Shown here: piece after piece, positions 5,739-8,986 of the stretch | Layout: each line of letters starts with the position of its first letter | How positions within the stretch are numbered: the stretch's first letter is position 1 | Assembly (NCBI GenBank): GCA_021779695.1 | Contig: JAJYAE010000180.1 | Location: 1-8,986, forward strand | Direction of reading: 5' to 3' | Length of the DNA: 8,986 nucleotides | Origin: Acidobacteriota bacterium | GTDB taxonomy: Bacteria > Acidobacteriota > Terriglobia > Terriglobales > Acidobacteriaceae | Made by a program: the position numbers and the translations under genes | Notes under the pieces: generated by a model | The model's input: the letters and a program-made list of their open reading frames with translations, nothing else | The model's database searches: none | Told to the model about the DNA's origin: nothing

Positions 5739-6725
5739 CTATTTGCGTTTGGCGCGCTCGCGCTGGAGTTCGCGATAGAGCTCACTTTTGGACTGGCCGG
5801 TTTCGCGTGCGAGGCGCTTGAGGGCGTCCTTTTCTTCGAGGCCTAACTCGGAATGCAGAGTGGCGATGCGGGCGCTGATTGATTCCGAGGTCCGAGAATC
5901 CGGACCTGGGGTATCGGCGGAACGAATGGGGGCTTCGACGAGGAGGACGAATTCGCCGCGGATGCGGTCGCGATCGGAGAGGGCGCTGCGGAGTTCGGCG
6001 ACGGTGCCGCGGAGAAACTCTTCGTGCAGCTTGGTCAGCTCGCGTGCGAGGACGATGCGCAGGGCGGGACCGAAGACCGATTCGAGATCGGCGAGTGTGT
6101 CGGCGATGCGGTGCGGCGCCTCATAGAAGATGAGCGTCTGCACTGCTTCGCGCGGAGCGGCGGCGAGGTCTTCAAGGCGGGAGCGGCGCGCGCCGGCTTT
6201 TTCCGGCAGGAAGCCGAGGAAGGTGAATTCCGCGGTGGGCAGGCCGGAGGCGATGAGGGCGGTGAGTGCAGCGCTGGCTCCGGGGATGGGGACGACAGGG
6301 ACACCGGCGGCGATGGCCTCTGCGGCGAGCAGCGCGCCGGGATCGCTGATGCCGGGCAGGCCCGCGTCAGAGACGACAGCGATGGCAGCGCCGCGCTGGA
6401 TTTCCGCAATGAGCTCGGCGGCGCGGGCGCGCTCATTGTGCTGATGACAGCTGACGGTGGGCGTGTCGATGCCGTAGTGGTTGAGCAGCTTCTGCGTCTG
6501 GCGGGTGTCTTCGCAGGCGATGCGTCGGGCGCGGCGGAGGATGTCGAGGGCGCGAAGGGTGATGTCGCCGAGGTTGCCGATGGGAGTGGCGACGAGGTAG
6601 AGACTGGGTGCGAGCGGGGTCTCGCCGGAGGTGGTCCGCGGTTTGTGCTCTCCCACCTTAGCTGATTCGCCAGAAGCGCCAATCGCCGAAGGTGGGGCAC
6701 ACGGAGCTTGAAGATCGCCGGACAT
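5739..6725 (-). CDS. rsmI: 16S rRNA (cytidine-1402 2'-O)-methyltransferase RsmI
   Basis: As called, a 328-residue protein (E. coli RsmI has 286). The tetrapyrrole-methylase-like domain begins at SLYLVATPIGNLGDITLRAL (41-60), followed by CEDTRQTQKLL (71-81), SDAGLPGISDPG (119-130), IPGASAALTALIASGLP (147-163) and IFYEAPHRI (199-207); the C-terminal helix region is EEKDALKRLARETGQSKSELYREL. It uses S-adenosylmethionine to methylate the ribose of C1402 in the decoding centre. The first 40 residues are not family-like and encode a hairpin repeat (6645-6700). I chose ATG 6725, 7 bp after the upstream gene's stop; ATG 6749 and TTG 6758 would overlap it, and GTG 6656 after the repeat is also possible. 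Likely co-transcribed with the M50-like gene. Confidence 0.93.
   Translation of the reverse strand: MSGDLQAPCAPPSAIGASGESAKVGEHKPRTTSGETPLAPSLYLVATPIGNLGDITLRALDILRRARRIACEDTRQTQKLLNHYGIDTPTVSCHQHNERARAAELIAEIQRGAAIAVVSDAGLPGISDPGALLAAEAIAAGVPVVPIPGASAALTALIASGLPTAEFTFLGFLPEKAGARRSRLEDLAAAPREAVQTLIFYEAPHRIADTLADLESVFGPALRIVLARELTKLHEEFLRGTVAELRSALSDRDRIRGEFVLLVEAPIRSADTPGPDSRTSESISARIATLHSELGLEEKDALKRLARETGQSKSELYRELQRERAKRK
6645..6700. repeat. Hairpin repeat (REP-like) in the 5' end of rsmI
   Basis: On the plus strand, GTGCTCTCCCACCTTA starts the element and AAGGTGGGGCAC ends it; the arms pair over CCCACCTT/AAGGTGGG, with further partly paired inner bases (GATT/AATC). The ends have the same layout as the repeat inside rsmD (8374-8414): GTxCxCTCCCACC ... 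GGTGGGGCAC. It is translated as part of the atypical RsmI N-terminus. Confidence 0.65.
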
Positions 6726-6732
6726 GGGCGGG

Positions 6733-7845
6733 CTATCCGCTGGCCGCATCGTGCTCAATGCGGCGCTGCTCGGCGAGCAGGGACATGGAGCTCATGAGGT
6801 TTTGAACGCTGACGATGCCGACGACCCGGCCACTGTCTGTGACGGGAATGAGGGAGAGCCCGTGGCCGGCGTTGAGGCGGCGGATGGTGGCGCCGAGGGT
6901 GTCTTCAGGTCGGGCGACCTGGAAGGCGCGGGACATGACGGACTGGATGTAGCCGTTGCCGTCGTTGCGGAGCGCGTCCACGATGCGTTGACGGGAGACG
7001 ATGCCGACGAGCTCGGGTCCGCGGACGACGGGAAAATCGTCCTGGAGCGAGTGGATGCAGCGGGTGAGAGCGTCGGCGAGGGTGTCTGATGGCGAGAGGG
7101 TGGCGAAGTCAGTGAGCATGACTTCGCGCATGTGGACGGTGTCGACGACGGACTGGAAGAAGACGCCCTGGTCTTCAATCTGCGCGCCGATCATGATGAA
7201 GAAGCCGGCGATGACGAGCCATGGAGAGTGGAAGAGCATGCCTGCGATCATGGCGGCGAGAGCGAGGAGCTGGCCGAGCCCACCGGCGGCGCGGCCGGCT
7301 GGGGCGAGGCCGTGGTTGCGGGCAAAGCTGCCGCGGAGCAGGCGGCCACCGTCGAGCGGGTAGGCTGGGAGCAGGTGGAGTGCGGCGAGGCCGAGCTGGA
7401 ACCAGACCATGCTGCGAAGCAGATAGTCGGCGGTGATCCAGGGCTGGGCGAAGAGCTGGATGGAGGGCCCGGCGGCGCCGAGGAGAGCGGCACCGAGAGC
7501 GACGGCCGTGGCGGCGTTGGCGAGCGGGCCGGCAAAGGCCAGGGCGAATTGTCCGGAGCCCTGGTTGGAGTTGTCCTGGCTCTCTGGGTTGGCGTAGGCG
7601 AAGAGGCCGCCGATGGGGAGCAGGAGAATGGCGCGCAGGCGCAGGCCGAACCACGCGGCGGTGAGCAAGCGCGCGATTTCACGCACGAGCACAGCGAGGA
7701 CGAGTACGAAGAAGAGGCCGAGGCCACGCAGAACACCGCTATTGCCGCTCAGCAGCAGACAGACTGCGGCCAGCAGCGGAAAGAAGGCATGGACGCGGAG
7801 TTCAACGCCCATCCAGCGGCCCATTGGGAGTGACCAGCCTCGCAT
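6733..7845 (-). CDS. Site-2-protease-like (M50) membrane protein with CBS pair; protease motif degenerate
   Basis: A 370-residue protein. The N-terminal half has five to six hydrophobic helices and the layout of M50B proteases with C-terminal CBS domains: GRWMGVELRVH (9-19), the helix that normally carries HExxH (about 43-63), LLPIGGLF (75-82), FAGPLAN (104-110) and LLPAYPLDGGRLLRG (158-172), which keeps the third metal ligand Asp165. CBS domains span about 238-292 and 299-354 and usually bind adenine nucleotides. The HExxH motif reads R55-E56-I57-A58-R59, so both His ligands are absent. Either it is a pseudoprotease or it works by another route. No Shine-Dalgarno sequence precedes the ATG; TACAAT (7852-7857) lies six bases upstream, suggesting leaderless transcription. 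rsmI follows closely. Confidence 0.85.
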   Translation of the reverse strand: MRGWSLPMGRWMGVELRVHAFFPLLAAVCLLLSGNSGVLRGLGLFFVLVLAVLVREIARLLTAAWFGLRLRAILLLPIGGLFAYANPESQDNSNQGSGQFALAFAGPLANAATAVALGAALLGAAGPSIQLFAQPWITADYLLRSMVWFQLGLAALHLLPAYPLDGGRLLRGSFARNHGLAPAGRAAGGLGQLLALAAMIAGMLFHSPWLVIAGFFIMIGAQIEDQGVFFQSVVDTVHMREVMLTDFATLSPSDTLADALTRCIHSLQDDFPVVRGPELVGIVSRQRIVDALRNDGNGYIQSVMSRAFQVARPEDTLGATIRRLNAGHGLSLIPVTDSGRVVGIVSVQNLMSSMSLLAEQRRIEHDAASG

Positions 7846-7901
7846 AAGGCAATTGTAGAAGGTCGGGGCTGAGAGGCGATGGTCATTTATGCTGGTTCGC
7901 G

Positions 7902-8561
7902 ATGCGCATCATTGCGGGACAGTATCGGTCGCGGGTTCTGGAGGCACCGGTGGGGATGTCAACGCGGCCGACGAGCGACCGGCTGCGGGAGACGCTGTTC
8001 AACGTGCTGGCGCCGCGGATGGAGGGATGCGCGTTTGCGGATTTGTATGCAGGCTCGGGAGCGGTGGGGTTGGAGGCACTGAGCCGCGGCGCGGCGCGTG
8101 TGGTGTGTGTGGAGCGCGGGCCAGCGGCGCTGAAGGCGCTGCGCGGGAATCTGGCGCGGCTGGGCGTGAAAGAGGGTGTGCGCGTGGAAGCGGCGAGTGT
8201 GGCGGCTTGGCTGAAGCGGGCACAGGGGCCGTGGGATATCGTGTTTCTCGATCCGCCGTACGACGCGGAGGAAGAGTATGAGCGCGCGCTGGGTGCGCTG
8301 GGCGGCGGGGCGGTTCTTAGCAGAAGCCACGATTCGACTCCTCACGCAGAAGTGAATCCTGGCGGGGAGATCGTACCCTCCCACCCTAAACGCGATGCGT
8401 TTAGGGTGGGGCACCCAATTCTGGCGGAGGGCGCGGTGGTGATTGCCGAGCATCGAAGAAAGATGAAGCTGGAGGATCGGTATGGCGGGTTGCGGCGCGT
8501 GCGGCTGCTGGAGCAGGGCGATGCGGCGCTGAGTTTTTATGAGACAGCTGTCAGCTGTTAG
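7902..8561 (+). CDS. rsmD: 16S rRNA (guanine-966 N2)-methyltransferase RsmD, with an in-frame repeat insertion
   Basis: A 219-residue protein (E. coli RsmD has 198). Motifs: MRIIAGQYRSRVLEAP (1-16), TRPTSDRLRETLFNVL (21-36), the SAM-binding ADLYAGSGAVGLEALSRGA (46-64), VERG (70-73) and the catalytic DPPY (117-120). The family C-terminus resumes at LAEGAVVIAEHRRK (174-187). Between them, residues 139-173 are encoded by a 105-bp insertion holding hairpin repeats. Removing it restores AVLAEGAVVIAEHRR exactly. The last residues, TAVSC, and the stop come from a heptamer repeat. The ATG at 7902 has no ribosome site, and TATGCT lies eight bases upstream. The gene is divergent from the M50-like gene with 56 bp between starts. 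Activity with the insertion is uncertain, but the frame is intact. Confidence 0.93.
   Translation: MRIIAGQYRSRVLEAPVGMSTRPTSDRLRETLFNVLAPRMEGCAFADLYAGSGAVGLEALSRGAARVVCVERGPAALKALRGNLARLGVKEGVRVEAASVAAWLKRAQGPWDIVFLDPPYDAEEEYERALGALGGGAVLSRSHDSTPHAEVNPGGEIVPSHPKRDAFRVGHPILAEGAVVIAEHRRKMKLEDRYGGLRRVRLLEQGDAALSFYETAVSC
8314..8418. repeat. 105-bp two-hairpin repeat element inserted in rsmD
   Basis: TTCT occurs at 8314-8317 and again at 8419-8422, bounding exactly 105 bp, which is 35 codons. Hairpin one is imperfect: GATTC-G-ACTCCT and AGAAGTGAATC, about 8331-8358. Hairpin two is a perfect 14-bp stem, 8380-8393 against 8397-8410, with a 3-nt loop GAT. It is flanked by GTACCCT and GCACCC. The 4-bp direct repeat is compatible with a small target duplication, as for a MITE or REP-type element. 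A related element lies in rsmI. Confidence 0.8.
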
Positions 8562-8579
8562 CTTTCAGCTTCCAGCTCT
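8545..8579 (+). repeat. Heptamer tandem repeat across the rsmD stop codon
   Basis: Five degenerate 7-bp units in a row: CAGCTGT, CAGCTGT, TAGCTTT, CAGCTTC, CAGCTCT. The TAG stop of rsmD (8559-8561) is the start of the third unit, so the gene's last codons are made of repeat sequence. Similar heptanucleotide arrays are known in cyanobacteria and other genomes. Confidence 0.75.
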
Positions 8580-8592
8580 GGAAAGGAATGAA

Positions 8593-8986
8593 TTGAAGAA
8601 CAGGATGCAGTGGATTGCGTGTGCGGCGCTGGGATGGGCCGCGATGGGCTTTGGTCAGACAAGTGCTTCGTGGGGGATTGGGCCGTGGACGCGGCCAGCC
8701 GCTGGCAATCCGGTGGTGACGCCGAATGCGGCATCGACGTTTATGGACCCGATTGCGAAGAAGCCGGTGCAGTGGGAGGCGCTGCACACGTTCAACCCGG
8801 CGGCGGTGGTGCGCGGCGGCAAGGTGTTCGTGCTGTATCGCGCAGAGGACAACTCGGGCACGATGGAGATTGGCGGGCACACGTCGCGGCTGGGGTTGGC
8901 GGAGAGCAAGGACGGTGTTCACTTCACGCGCAGGGGCGAGCCGGTGTTTTATCCGGCGGAAGACGATCAGAAGGCGCGCGAGTGGC
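8593..8986 (+). CDS. Secreted GH130-family glycosidase/phosphorylase, N-terminal part
   Basis: The gene runs off the right edge; about 131 codons are seen. I prefer the TTG at 8593 (MKNRMQWIACAALGWAAMGF), because AAAGGAA lies five bases ahead and it gives a basic residue before the signal-peptide core; ATG 8605 is the alternative. After the signal peptide come VQWEALHTFNPAAVVRGGKV, VLYRAEDNSG, GGHTSRLGLAESKDGVHFTR and EPVFYPAEDDQKAREW. These are the first blades of a five-bladed propeller of GH130 type; the family's GGCEDPR segment would follow just outside. Members phosphorolyse or hydrolyse beta-mannosides; the signal peptide suggests an exported member. Substrate cannot be assigned. Confidence 0.8.
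   Translation, partial: MKNRMQWIACAALGWAAMGFGQTSASWGIGPWTRPAAGNPVVTPNAASTFMDPIAKKPVQWEALHTFNPAAVVRGGKVFVLYRAEDNSGTMEIGGHTSRLGLAESKDGVHFTRRGEPVFYPAEDDQKAREW

Noticed and set aside
1..8986. CRISPR array, rRNA genes or prophage genes
   Set aside because: No regularly spaced repeat-spacer structure, no rRNA-like sequence and no phage structural genes were seen in the window.

Overview
The window is GC-rich bacterial chromosome, most likely from an acidobacterium of the Terriglobia (Acidobacteriales) type. That placement is an inference. It rests on a secreted protein resembling the acidobacterial DUF6599 family, on short hairpin repeats whose translation reads 'VGHP', a hallmark I associate with this group, and on the general gene set. 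Most genes are chromosomal housekeeping genes. One short stretch, about 3.6-4.97 kb, is less GC-rich and carries accessory genes.

Layout from left to right. (1) 1-728: the C-terminal part of a D-aminoacylase-type amidohydrolase. (2) 995-1070: tRNA-Thr(CGT) on the minus strand with its own promoter. (3) 1171-1416: a small two-helix membrane protein. (4) 1417-1782: a gene-free stretch holding a good sigma70-type promoter and an intrinsic terminator on the minus strand about 86 nt apart, which is a candidate small RNA, and a 22-bp perfect palindrome. (5) 1783-2955 (minus): a secreted, C-terminally anchored protein, divergent from a LOG-family nucleotide phosphoribohydrolase at 3029-3589. (6) 3595-4967: an accessory segment with a DUF3592-like membrane protein and an AbrB/MazE-type antitoxin plus Doc toxin pair. 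A second, nearly identical copy of the last ~108 bp of the LOG gene bounds it on the right. (7) 5203-5673: ssb, followed by a hairpin terminator. (8) 5739-7845 (minus): a site-2-protease-like/CBS membrane protein followed by rsmI. (9) 7902-8561: rsmD, divergent from (8). (10) 8593-end: the start of a secreted GH130-type glycosidase/phosphorylase.

The genes do not form one pathway. RsmI and RsmD both methylate 16S rRNA but are transcribed divergently. The toxin-antitoxin pair is one tightly coupled operon. The most notable structures are these: the repeat-bounded toxin-antitoxin segment at the 3' end of the LOG gene; a 105-bp hairpin-repeat insertion that rsmD carries in frame, with a second repeat of the same type in the 5' end of rsmI; loss of both metal-binding histidines of the protease motif in the M50-like protein; the stand-alone small-RNA candidate; and heptamer repeats that supply the rsmD stop codon.
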